A stretch of 64,000 bases of DNA from Treponema sp. (GTDB lineage Bacteria; Spirochaetota; Spirochaetia; Treponematales; Treponemataceae), in NCBI GenBank assembly GCA_017534445.1, contig JAFXWC010000033.1, positions 1 through 64,000 on the forward strand, written 5' to 3'. The notes under the pieces were generated by a model, which ran no database searches, had not been told where the DNA came from, and saw only the letters and a list, made by a program, of their open reading frames with translations. Positions within the stretch are counted from its first letter, which is position 1, and each line of letters starts with the position of its first letter. The position numbers and the translations under genes were made by a program. Of this stretch, positions 1-7,143 are shown in pieces.

Positions 1-162
1 CTGCTGATTACACCTTCCGTGCAGACGGATGCCGCTGATGGCAAGTCGGACGGTAAGCCGGAAGACAAGCCTGGCGATAAGGCTTCTGGTGAAAAAGCAA
101 AGACGGAGGGCGCTTCTGGTGAAAAAGCAAATGCCGGGGGTGAGCAGCATGGCGGAAATTAA
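1..162 (+). CDS. 3' end of an unknown gene with a low-complexity tail
   Basis: Frame 1 is open from the left edge to a TAA at 160-162, giving 53 residues rich in Gly, Lys, Glu, Asp and Ala. The segment ASGEKA occurs twice, encoded by a tandem-like DNA repeat. Such a tail is typical of an unstructured C-terminal extension. The stop overlaps the proposed start of the next gene (149) by 14 bases, which suggests translational coupling in one operon. The protein's main domain lies outside the window, so no function can be given. It could be a chance open frame, but the overlap and the strong ribosome site of the next gene placed inside it favour a real gene end. Confidence 0.55.
   Translation: MLITPSVQTDAADGKSDGKPEDKPGDKASGEKAKTEGASGEKANAGGEQHGGN
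82..131 (+). repeat. 20-bp direct repeat, 30-bp period
   Basis: The 20-mer gcttctggtgaaaaagcaaa is present at 82-101 and again at 112-131. It encodes the repeated ASGEKA peptide in the tail of the leftmost partial gene. Copy number in such repeats can vary between strains. Confidence 0.8.
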
Positions 163-1462
163 AACCTTTTGCCCAAAGACAGGCCTTGTACTTGAAGGCG
201 GTGCAATGCGGGGCATGTTCACTTCCGGTATTACCGACGTTTTTATGGAAGAAGGCATAAAATTTGACGCCGCTGTTGGAGTTAGCGCGGGTGCAACTTT
301 TGGCTGCAACATAAAGTCTTGCCAGCCGGGACGGGCAATCCGCTACAACAAGCGCTTTTCGCACGACAAGCGTTACTGTTCATTTTCTTCCCTAATAAAA
401 ACCGGCGATTTGTACGGGGCAAAGTTCTGCTACTACGACCTTCCGCAAAAGGAAGACCCCTTTGACTACAAGGCCTACAGGGAAAACCCCATGAAGTTCT
501 ACTGCGTTGCAACGGACGTGCAGACAGGCAAGGCTGTTTACCACAACCTAAAAACTTGTGACGGAAGCGAAATTGAATGGATGCGTGCCTCTGCTTCCAT
601 GCCTATGGCCTCCCGCGTTGTAGAAATAGACGGCAGGGGCTACTTGGACGGTGGAATAAGCGACTCTATCCCCCTGGAATTCATGCAGAAAAAGGGCTAT
701 GAAAAGAATGTAGTCATACTTACCCAGCCAAGGGGCTTTGTTAAAAAAGACAGCAGGCTCTTTCCCCTGATGAAGCTTTTTATGAAAAAATATCCAGCAG
801 TCCTGGAAGCCTTAAAGAATAGGGCGCTTGTATACAACCAGGAAACCCAATATGCCTTTTTTCAGGAAAAGCTTGGAAGCGTGCTTGTCCTTTGCCCTGA
901 AAGACCACTTGGAATAAGCAGGACGGAGCATGACGCAAATGAACTTGAACGCGTTTACGAGGAGGGGCGGAATCTTGCCAAAAAAAAGCTTGAGCAAGTT
1001 AGGAATTTTTTAAAGCCGTATTTTTTTTACGGAAGTGCTTCGGCTGACTGTGCCCCCGCAAGTGAAGCTTTCTCTGCAATAAAAAATCCGCGCCTTTTGT
1101 ATGACGCACTTTGCAAGCTATGGTGCAGAAAAACTTGCGCCCCCAGGTTGCAGTCTGAATGGTCACAAGAAAACAGGACCAAGGGGCAGTGTTCCATTAC
1201 GGCTTTTCTTGCCCAGGACATTTTTGGCGGAAAAGTTTACGGCATTCCCCTTGGTGACGGAAACTTCCACTGCTACAACGATGTGGACGGATGCATCTTT
1301 GACCTTACCTCCGAGCAGTTTGGGGAAAAGGCCGCATCTTTTGTCTACAGCAATAATCCTGAGCAGAGCAGGGAAGTTCATTTTGCAAAGGAAGAAAAAA
1401 AAGTGCGCTATGAATACCTTAAGAATGGGCTTGTGAATTTGTTGCAGCAGAGCCAAGCCTAG
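149..1462 (+). CDS. patatin-like phospholipase with C-terminal YunG-like domain
   Basis: A 437-residue protein. The N-terminal half is a patatin-like serine hydrolase of the YjjU type: oxyanion loop GGAMRG at residues 17-22, nucleophile elbow GVSAG with Ser46, and catalytic Asp167 in the DGG motif. This Ser-Asp dyad hydrolyses acyl esters of lipids in the family. The last ~100 residues (from about 336) form a second domain resembling YunG-family proteins, with a Cys348, His374 and Asp385 arrangement that could be a thiol catalytic triad (inference). The frame is open from 29, but ATG149 is chosen because GGGGGTGAG lies just upstream and the patatin fold begins there. A GC-rich dispersed repeat follows directly after the stop. 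Substrate is unknown. Confidence 0.85.
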   Translation: MAEIKTFCPKTGLVLEGGAMRGMFTSGITDVFMEEGIKFDAAVGVSAGATFGCNIKSCQPGRAIRYNKRFSHDKRYCSFSSLIKTGDLYGAKFCYYDLPQKEDPFDYKAYRENPMKFYCVATDVQTGKAVYHNLKTCDGSEIEWMRASASMPMASRVVEIDGRGYLDGGISDSIPLEFMQKKGYEKNVVILTQPRGFVKKDSRLFPLMKLFMKKYPAVLEALKNRALVYNQETQYAFFQEKLGSVLVLCPERPLGISRTEHDANELERVYEEGRNLAKKKLEQVRNFLKPYFFYGSASADCAPASEAFSAIKNPRLLYDALCKLWCRKTCAPRLQSEWSQENRTKGQCSITAFLAQDIFGGKVYGIPLGDGNFHCYNDVDGCIFDLTSEQFGEKAASFVYSNNPEQSREVHFAKEEKKVRYEYLKNGLVNLLQQSQA

Positions 1463-1536
1463 CCCCGATTGGAAGGGCCCGCGAAGCGGGTTGCCGCCAG
1501 GCAATGGAGCCGGAGGGCGGAACCCTGGAAAGCGGG
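1463..1536 (-). repeat. dispersed GC-rich intergenic repeat, copy A
   Basis: Read on the minus strand it contains GCTTTCCAGGGTTCCG, then GGCTCCATTGCC, an internal hairpin CCCGC-GAA-GCGGG (1478-1490), and CCCTTCCAATCG. The same block order recurs at about 4772-4870, 9625-9707 and 27669-27765. It starts at the stop codon of the patatin gene. There is no T-tract, so it is not a classical terminator, although the hairpin could stall transcription or protect mRNA ends. Confidence 0.75.
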
Positions 1537-1634
1537 TAATAAATTAAGACCCTTGTTTGCAAAAGGAATGTCTGCCTTAAGCTGGCATACGCTCCAAAAA
1601 AAGATAATAGCATATAGTAAATTTTTTTTAGTGG

Positions 1635-1643
1635 TGCTATAAT
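1635..1643 (+). promoter_or_regulatory. extended -10 promoter for the TIGR03546 gene
   Basis: TGcTATAAT is a perfect extended -10 element. The -35 region is weak (TAGTAA at 1615-1620). The A of the downstream ATG (1650) is 7 bases after the last base of the -10, where transcription should begin, and there is no Shine-Dalgarno site, so the transcript is predicted to be leaderless. Confidence 0.65.
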
Positions 1644-1649
1644 TTTGGT

Positions 1650-2165
1650 ATGTTAGCGCCATTAATAAAGTTTTTGCAAGCACTCAGCAACAACACCGCT
1701 CCCGGGCAGATTGCCCACGGTTTTGCCCTGGGCATGATTTTGGGGCTTCTGCCAAAGGACAACCTTCTTTGGTACCTGCTTTTTGTCTTTTTCTTCTTTT
1801 TTAGAATACAGAGGGGCGTTTTTTCGCTTTCGGTAATTATTTGGGCACTGATTGCCCCCCTCCTTGATCCATATTTTGACTACCTAGGATGCTACATCCT
1901 TACCTATGGAAGCCTGCAGCCGCTTTTTAGGACTCTGGTGAACATTCCATTTGTGGCCTTTACTGGATTCAACAATTCCATGGTTATGGGAAGCTTTGTC
2001 TGCGGAATCTGTGCCTATATTCCCATTTATGTACTGGCAAGGCTTTTTGTCTTTGTGTGGCGCAAGTACCTTGCAAAGTATGTGCGAAAGTTGGGCTTCC
2101 TTACTATTGTAAAGCAGCTGCCTGGAATTTCCAAAGTCCTTGAGCTTGTGGAGGAGTACGTATGA
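1650..2165 (+). CDS. TIGR03546 family membrane protein (DUF2062-like)
   Basis: A 171-residue polytopic membrane protein with hydrophobic segments at about 25-70, 75-95 and 105-135. It contains the family-like stretches GMILGLLPKDNLLW and APLLDPYFDYLG, and FNNSMVMGS before the last membrane segment. Proteins of this family are found next to a TIGR03545 protein, and that is the case here: the next gene begins inside its stop codon (ATGA overlap). The function of the pair is not established; an envelope or lipid-transport role is only a guess from the membrane topology and the AsmA-like look of the partner. The start is set by the promoter position rather than by a ribosome site. Confidence 0.85.
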   Translation: MLAPLIKFLQALSNNTAPGQIAHGFALGMILGLLPKDNLLWYLLFVFFFFFRIQRGVFSLSVIIWALIAPLLDPYFDYLGCYILTYGSLQPLFRTLVNIPFVAFTGFNNSMVMGSFVCGICAYIPIYVLARLFVFVWRKYLAKYVRKLGFLTIVKQLPGISKVLELVEEYV

Positions 2166-4705
2166 AAAAAAAGAATGCTAATTCTGATGAATTGAATAAG
2201 GATAAAGAGACGCTTCCTTCCAAAGAAGAGCAGCTTATGGACGAGCTTTCTGGCTTTTCTGATGCCGCAATTGATGATGATGTAATTGATGAAGATTCAA
2301 CGGATGAAGATGCAATAGACGCTGCGATGGATGCCTTTGCGGATGATGAGCTGGATGGCGGTGATGGTTTGGATGGTGAAAGTAGTGACGGTGCAGGGGA
2401 GACAGTCGTTACTGATGAGGGCGTTGTTGGAGTTACACCTTCTGCTTCTTCAGAAAAGGCTGGAGCAAAAAAGAAAGTCCCGGTTATGTACGGAGTAAAA
2501 AAGCTGCCTCCCATGTTCCGCAAAAGCTATTCGGAAAAAAGCTTTAAGAGCCGCATCCTAAAGAAAATTTATGTGGCGGAAGACAAGGAGCGCATCCAGA
2601 AAATATTTGAAGTCGGAGCAAACCCAAAGCGCCTGGAACTTCTTGCGGTAAGGCAGGATGCTGTCTTTTCCAAGAAGGAAGTGAACTTCTACAAAAAGCT
2701 TGCCAAAGAAATAAACGCTCAGAAGGGATTAATAAAATTTGCACCCCTTACCGCCGTTGCAGTCTTTATAATAACGCTTGTTACGCTCGTTGGCATATTC
2801 AAAAATCCGCTCGTAAAGAAAGGCCTAAAGATGGGGCTTGAATCTGCCTTTGGTGCAAAGACGGACATCCGCTATGTGGACCTTGGCATATTCAGTTCCC
2901 GGCTTACCGTAAAGGGGCTTGCGGTTGGCAACAAGAACCAGGTGATGAAAAATCTTTTTGAGGCGGAAAAGATTGAGCTTGACTTTAACCTTGTCCAGCT
3001 GCTAAGAAAAAAAATCGTCGTGCAGAACGTTGAATGTTCGGGCATGGCTTTTAATACCGACAGGACTACAAGCTGCGAACTTCCTGGAAGAAAAAAGGAA
3101 GCGGAGGATGAAAGTTCCTTTGCAAACGAACTAAAGGCGGCTTCTATGGCTGCTGTGGAAGACATAAAAAACCAGGCATACGACCTCTTGGGCGGCAGTG
3201 ATGTGGAAAGCATGCTTGCAACCATACGCTCTCAGGTAAAGACACCCCAGGCTGTAAAGGCTGCAATGGAAACTTCAAAGGACCTTATTGCAAAGTGGAA
3301 GGCCAAGCCAGATGAACTCAAGGCCAAGGTTGACGATTTTGGCAACACCATAAAGGATTTGCGGAACCTTAATGTCTCTTCGTTCAACCCCCACGATGCC
3401 GCTGACTGGAAGAAGCTCAACGACTACCTTACCAAAATAAACGCCGCAATAGAAAAGAGCAAGCAGATGAAGACTGATGCCCAGAAGCTTGTTGACGACG
3501 TGAAGGGGGACGTAAAGACTGTTCAGGACACTGCGGTCAGCATAAAGAAGAGTGCGGAAAGCGACATAGCCTATGCAAAGGAAAGGCTTACAACAATTAC
3601 CGGTGCCATAAAAAATGCAGACCAGCTTTTTGTAAACGCAATACGCTCCGTTGCCTACAGCGTAATCGGTGACTATGTAAACAAGGGAAAATACTACTAT
3701 TACAAGGCATTGGAGGCTAAGGCAAAGGTTGATGCCCTAAAGCCAAAGGGTGGCAAGAAGAAGCTTGAAAAAAGGCAGGGTAGGAAACGCCTAAAGGGAA
3801 CTACCTTCTGGTTCAACACAGGCTATCCGTCTCTTTTGGTGGAACGCGTATATGCATCTGGAACAGGTTTTTCTGCGGAAGTGAACGAGATTACCAACGA
3901 CCAGGACTGGCGTGGTAAGCCTACTGTCTTTAACGGTTCTCTGGACTTGAAGGGGCTTTCCCACAAAGCCAATGCTGTGTTTGACACCCGATCCACAAGC
4001 AAGGCTCCTCTTGTTACAGTTGGATATTCTGGAAGCGGCTACAAGGCTGACTTTAACGGAAGCAGGGTTGCGGTAAAAAGCGGTGTTCCTTCCCTAAAAG
4101 GCCCGGCTGTAATTTCCGTGGAACTTACGGCAGACCCGTCTGGTTTTAGCGCGGGTGGCAATGTGAACCTTGATCCGCTAACCCTTACTTCGGACGGCTT
4201 TGAAAACGAGATGGTCACAAGGTACTACAACATAGCCCTTGCCGCAGTCAACAAACTTAACGTTGGGTTTAAGACAGGCTACACAAAAACTGGCGGCCTC
4301 TTCCTTGATTTGTCCGGCAACTTTGGTGAGCAGTTTGTCAATTCCCTAAAGGCCGTAATCATGAGCATAGGCATGGACGCTAAGAATGCTGCTCTTAAGA
4401 GGATTCAGGATGAGATAAACGGCTCTTCTAACGAATACCTTGCAAAGGCCAAGGAATTCTTGGATATTGAAGGCGACATAGACTTGCAGAACATGCGCAT
4501 CTCCGACCTGCAGGGCATTCTGGAAAACAAAAAGGCCTTGGTCGAAGCAAAGCTAAAGGAAAAGGCTAACAAAGCCACGGACAAGGCCGTTGATTCCCTA
4601 AAGGACAAGATAAAGGGTGCAACAGGTTCGGACGCAGCTTCCGATGCGGCTGGCAATGCGGCATCCGGGGCAGCATCAAAACTTCTAAAGGGCTTTGGTC
4701 TTTAG
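2162..4705 (+). CDS. TIGR03545 family protein, AsmA-like, with acidic N-terminus
   Basis: An 847-residue protein. Residues 1-85 are cytoplasmic and very acidic, with many Asp/Glu. A single membrane segment lies at about 195-215, followed by a stretch typical of TIGR03545/AsmA-like proteins (VDLGIFSSRLTVKGLAVGN). The middle (about 310-510) is predicted coiled coil rich in Lys, Ala and Asp, and the C-terminal third alternates beta-rich and helical parts ending in an Ala/Ser/Lys tail. Start ATG2162 overlaps the previous stop by four bases. The layout suggests a large periplasmic, membrane-anchored protein working with the upstream membrane protein. Family members I recall are about 550 residues, so this one appears long. 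Role unknown. Confidence 0.8.
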   Translation: MKKKNANSDELNKDKETLPSKEEQLMDELSGFSDAAIDDDVIDEDSTDEDAIDAAMDAFADDELDGGDGLDGESSDGAGETVVTDEGVVGVTPSASSEKAGAKKKVPVMYGVKKLPPMFRKSYSEKSFKSRILKKIYVAEDKERIQKIFEVGANPKRLELLAVRQDAVFSKKEVNFYKKLAKEINAQKGLIKFAPLTAVAVFIITLVTLVGIFKNPLVKKGLKMGLESAFGAKTDIRYVDLGIFSSRLTVKGLAVGNKNQVMKNLFEAEKIELDFNLVQLLRKKIVVQNVECSGMAFNTDRTTSCELPGRKKEAEDESSFANELKAASMAAVEDIKNQAYDLLGGSDVESMLATIRSQVKTPQAVKAAMETSKDLIAKWKAKPDELKAKVDDFGNTIKDLRNLNVSSFNPHDAADWKKLNDYLTKINAAIEKSKQMKTDAQKLVDDVKGDVKTVQDTAVSIKKSAESDIAYAKERLTTITGAIKNADQLFVNAIRSVAYSVIGDYVNKGKYYYYKALEAKAKVDALKPKGGKKKLEKRQGRKRLKGTTFWFNTGYPSLLVERVYASGTGFSAEVNEITNDQDWRGKPTVFNGSLDLKGLSHKANAVFDTRSTSKAPLVTVGYSGSGYKADFNGSRVAVKSGVPSLKGPAVISVELTADPSGFSAGGNVNLDPLTLTSDGFENEMVTRYYNIALAAVNKLNVGFKTGYTKTGGLFLDLSGNFGEQFVNSLKAVIMSIGMDAKNAALKRIQDEINGSSNEYLAKAKEFLDIEGDIDLQNMRISDLQGILENKKALVEAKLKEKANKATDKAVDSLKDKIKGATGSDAASDAAGNAASGAASKLLKGFGL

Positions 4706-4771
4706 TTTTTTTGGGCGGCACTTTCTCCTGCAAAACACAAGCGTCCCAAAAGAACAGCTAGTGCCCTTTGT

Positions 4772-4870
4772 GTGGCGCTTGCGGGGTTCCGCCCTTCGGC
4801 TCCATTCCTCTGGTCGCGCTGCGCACTCCCGCCGGAACGGGCTTACGCCCGCCCCTCCAGTGCCTGCCGC
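4772..4870 (+). repeat. dispersed GC-rich intergenic repeat, copy B
   Basis: Plus-strand copy with GCGGGGTTCCGCCC, GGCTCCATTCCTC, an internal hairpin CGGGC-TTAC-GCCCG (about 4838-4851), and CGCCCCTCCAGTGCC. The flanks agree with copies A, C and D while the centre differs. The intergenic stretch 4706-4956 otherwise holds only the yebC promoter. Confidence 0.75.
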
Positions 4871-4890
4871 GTATTCATTTAGACGACCTG

Positions 4891-4920
4891 TTGACATAAA
4901 ATTATGAATTATGGTAAAAT
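4891..4920 (+). promoter_or_regulatory. sigma70-type promoter of yebC
   Basis: A perfect -35 TTGACA (4891-4896) and -10 TAAAAT (4915-4920) are separated by 18 bases. It lies 36 bases before the yebC start, leaving a short leader with a ribosome site. Confidence 0.75.
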
Positions 4921-4956
4921 ACGCTACAATTTGTATTTATTTTATAGGAGTTTGCA

Positions 4957-5703
4957 ATGTCAGGACACAGCAAATGGTCAACCATAAAACATGCTAAGGG
5001 AATCGCTGACGCAAAACGCGGCGCACTTTTTACTAAATTCATCAAGGAAATTTCTATCGCAGCTAAGATGGGCGGTGGCGATCCAAACTCAAACCCACGT
5101 CTCCGCACAGCTATTGTTAAGGCAAAAGCTGCATCCATGCCAAAGGACAACATTGAGCGCGCAATAAAGAAGGGAACTGGAGAACTTGGTGCTGCAACTT
5201 ATGAAGAGCTCGTATACGAAGGATATGCAGCCGGTGGTGTAGCAGTTCTCGTTGAAGTTCTTACAGACAACAAGAACCGTGCCGCTGCCAACGTACGCAA
5301 CATTTTCAACAAGAACGGCGGAAACCTTGGTACAACAGGTTCTGTAGCCCGTATGTTCGACCGCAAGGGTGTTATTGAATACGATGCAGAAAAGGTTTCA
5401 GAAGACGAGGTAATGGAAGTTGCCCTTGAAGCCGGTGCTGATGACATTGTAAACGAAGACGGTGTTATTACAGTAACAACAGATCCTTCAAAGTTTACAG
5501 AAATTCTTGAAGTTCTTCAGGGTAAGGAATGGGAGTCACTTTCAGCAGGTGTTGACATGGTTCCACAGGCTTACACAGCAGTTGATGCAGAAACAGCAAA
5601 GAAGGTTGCAAAGCTCCTCAACAAGCTCGAAGAAGATGATGACGTTCAGAACGTTTATTCAACAGTTGAATATCCAGACGGATTCGATCCTGACGCTGAA
5701 TAA
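4957..5703 (+). CDS. yebC: YebC/TACO1 family protein
   Basis: A 248-residue protein beginning MSGHSKWSTIKHAK, the hallmark N-terminus of the YebC/PmpR/TACO1 family, and of standard family length. Members act as transcriptional regulators or, by more recent work, as ribosome-associated factors that relieve stalling at proline stretches. The start ATG is preceded by ATAGGAG at good spacing. It has its own strong promoter upstream and a rho-independent terminator downstream, so it is probably monocistronic. Codon use is more biased than in the neighbours (for example GAA, GTT and AAC rich), consistent with high expression. Confidence 0.95.
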   Translation: MSGHSKWSTIKHAKGIADAKRGALFTKFIKEISIAAKMGGGDPNSNPRLRTAIVKAKAASMPKDNIERAIKKGTGELGAATYEELVYEGYAAGGVAVLVEVLTDNKNRAAANVRNIFNKNGGNLGTTGSVARMFDRKGVIEYDAEKVSEDEVMEVALEAGADDIVNEDGVITVTTDPSKFTEILEVLQGKEWESLSAGVDMVPQAYTAVDAETAKKVAKLLNKLEEDDDVQNVYSTVEYPDGFDPDAE

Positions 5704-5739
5704 TCAGGCGCTTTCCGCAAAATCGTAATCTGTTTTAAG

Positions 5740-5768
5740 AAGCGCTCCGCTTTGGGGCGCTTTTTTTT
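5740..5768 (+). terminator. rho-independent terminator after yebC
   Basis: Stem AAGCGCTCC (5740-5748) pairs with GGGGCGCTT (5754-5762) with one G-T wobble and a five-base loop, followed by eight T (5761-5768). It ends the yebC transcript just before ruvC. Confidence 0.85.
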
Positions 5769-5786
5769 GTTGCTACTGGGAATCTT

Positions 5787-6269
5787 ATGAAAAAGCGCGT
5801 AATCGGAATTGACCCCGGCCTTGCAAACACAGGCTTTGGGGTGGTAGACGTTGTTGCAGGCAGGCTAAGGCTGGTAAGCTACGGCGTAATAGAAACCCCC
5901 TCTACGGAAAGCCATGAAGTGCGTCTGCTTGCCATTTACAACCGTTTGCTTGCTGTCCTTGATGAATTCCGGCCAGACGAGGCGGAGATTGAAGCCCTCT
6001 ATTTTTCCCGCAACTCTTCTAGCGCTCTTGCCGTAGCGGAGGCTAAGGGGGTAATAAGCCTTTGCGTTGCCCAGCAGGGAATACCTCTTTTTGAATACAC
6101 GCCCAACCAGATAAAGTCTGCCGTAACCGGTACTGCCGCTGCGGACAAGGAAACGGTTGAGCAATACGTAAAAATCCTTTTGAATCTAAAAGTGGAGCCA
6201 AAACCAGACCATGCTGCGGACGCTTTGGCCGGGGCCATAACACACATTCACACGACGGGGGTACGCTGA
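5787..6269 (+). CDS. ruvC: Holliday junction resolvase RuvC
   Basis: A 160-residue RNase H-fold endonuclease that cuts four-way DNA junctions during recombination, acting with RuvAB. The catalytic set is intact: Asp9 in GIDPG, Glu69 in IEALYF, His142 and Asp145 in DHAADALA. Length is normal. The start ATG has a CTGGGAA ribosome site. No ruvA or ruvB is next to it; instead two unknown ORFs follow, the first overlapping the ruvC stop. The only promoter signal close by is weak, and the yebC terminator separates it from yebC. Confidence 0.96.
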   Translation: MKKRVIGIDPGLANTGFGVVDVVAGRLRLVSYGVIETPSTESHEVRLLAIYNRLLAVLDEFRPDEAEIEALYFSRNSSSALAVAEAKGVISLCVAQQGIPLFEYTPNQIKSAVTGTAAADKETVEQYVKILLNLKVEPKPDHAADALAGAITHIHTTGVR

Positions 6270-6778
6270 TGCTGCTTTTTTTGCACTATAAAAGTTTTTA
6301 CAAGGCAAGCCTTTATTCCCTTATGAATGCCATTCGTTCATGCACATCCACACCTAGTTGTAAGATGCCTGCTGCCTTGTTCTGCGGCAATGTCTACCAA
6401 ACTGAATTTAAAGTCCAGCTTTCGGATACCCTTAGGGTGGCTTTAGGACTCCGGCGATTTCAGCTTAATAGTGTCTTAAAGGCAAAGCTTAGCAAGTGTG
6501 GCGACTGTACCCAAGTGGACATAAAAATCAGGCCCGAAATGCTTGAGCTTATTCTTGCTGCAAGTTTTTTTATCATTTTTTTTGTTGATGCAATAGTTCA
6601 TTGCGTAAGAGAAAATGATTTTGTGCCCATGATTGGATTTCCAGTAATTTGTCTGATTCCATTTCTTATGGGCTATATTCCCTATAGAATGGAAAGCCAG
6701 AAGCTACTGGACAAAGTAGATGCAATCCTTGAAAAGGCCGCAAGCAAAGAGGGTATGGAAAAAAACAATGGCAGCTAA
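6269..6778 (+). CDS. unknown membrane protein
   Basis: A 169-residue ORF whose ATG overlaps the ruvC stop (TGATG). The N-terminal ~90 residues are basic with several Cys, and two membrane segments lie at about 95-112 and 120-137, followed by a charged C-terminal helix. I do not recognise a family. The first ~60 residues look poorly ordered, and the true start could be a later Met such as that near residue 19. Base composition becomes more AT-rich from here to 7103 than in ruvC or the helicase gene. Confidence 0.5.
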   Translation: MLLFLHYKSFYKASLYSLMNAIRSCTSTPSCKMPAALFCGNVYQTEFKVQLSDTLRVALGLRRFQLNSVLKAKLSKCGDCTQVDIKIRPEMLELILAASFFIIFFVDAIVHCVRENDFVPMIGFPVICLIPFLMGYIPYRMESQKLLDKVDAILEKAASKEGMEKNNGS

Positions 6779-7103
6779 TACTTTTTTTACAGATATAATC
6801 TTACTTGCAAAAAATACGGTTAATAAAGAACTGAAGCTTTATTCGGACAAGTGTTATAAGGTGGAAGTAATTGTAGATAATGAATCCTGTTATAGAACAA
6901 TCATTGAATGGGAAAGGTGTATGGGCGAATTGCTGGTTGAAAGGCCTGATTTTGCTCCTTATAGATATTTAAGCCTTCAAGTCGTAGCAACAGATACTGC
7001 TGATTTTTCTTTTGTGTATTGCTGGTATGATTCTGAAGGGGATTCGTTGGAAGTTATTGAAGAAAAAATAATCGAGGGCATAGAGGCTGGATTCAATTAT
7101 TAG
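6768..7103 (+). CDS. small unknown protein
   Basis: A 111-residue acidic protein starting at ATG6768, which overlaps the end of the previous gene by 11 bases. The frame is open further upstream (6720) but this ATG is preceded by GAGGG at usable distance. It contains several aromatic residues and Cys, with an acidic C-terminus, and no signal peptide or membrane segment. No family recognised. Together with the preceding ORF it forms an AT-rich two-gene cassette placed between ruvC and the helicase, possibly acquired separately. Confidence 0.55.
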   Translation: MAANTFFTDIILLAKNTVNKELKLYSDKCYKVEVIVDNESCYRTIIEWERCMGELLVERPDFAPYRYLSLQVVATDTADFSFVYCWYDSEGDSLEVIEEKIIEGIEAGFNY

Positions 7104-7127
7104 CTTGTTTTATTTAAATTGATTTTG

Positions 7128-7136
7128 TGCTACAAT
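7128..7136 (+). promoter_or_regulatory. extended -10 promoter of the JAMM-helicase gene
   Basis: TGcTACAAT, an extended -10 element. The A of ATG7144 is 8 bases past it, and no Shine-Dalgarno site is present, so the message is predicted to be leaderless or nearly so. Confidence 0.55.
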
Positions 7137-7143
7137 TCCGCTC

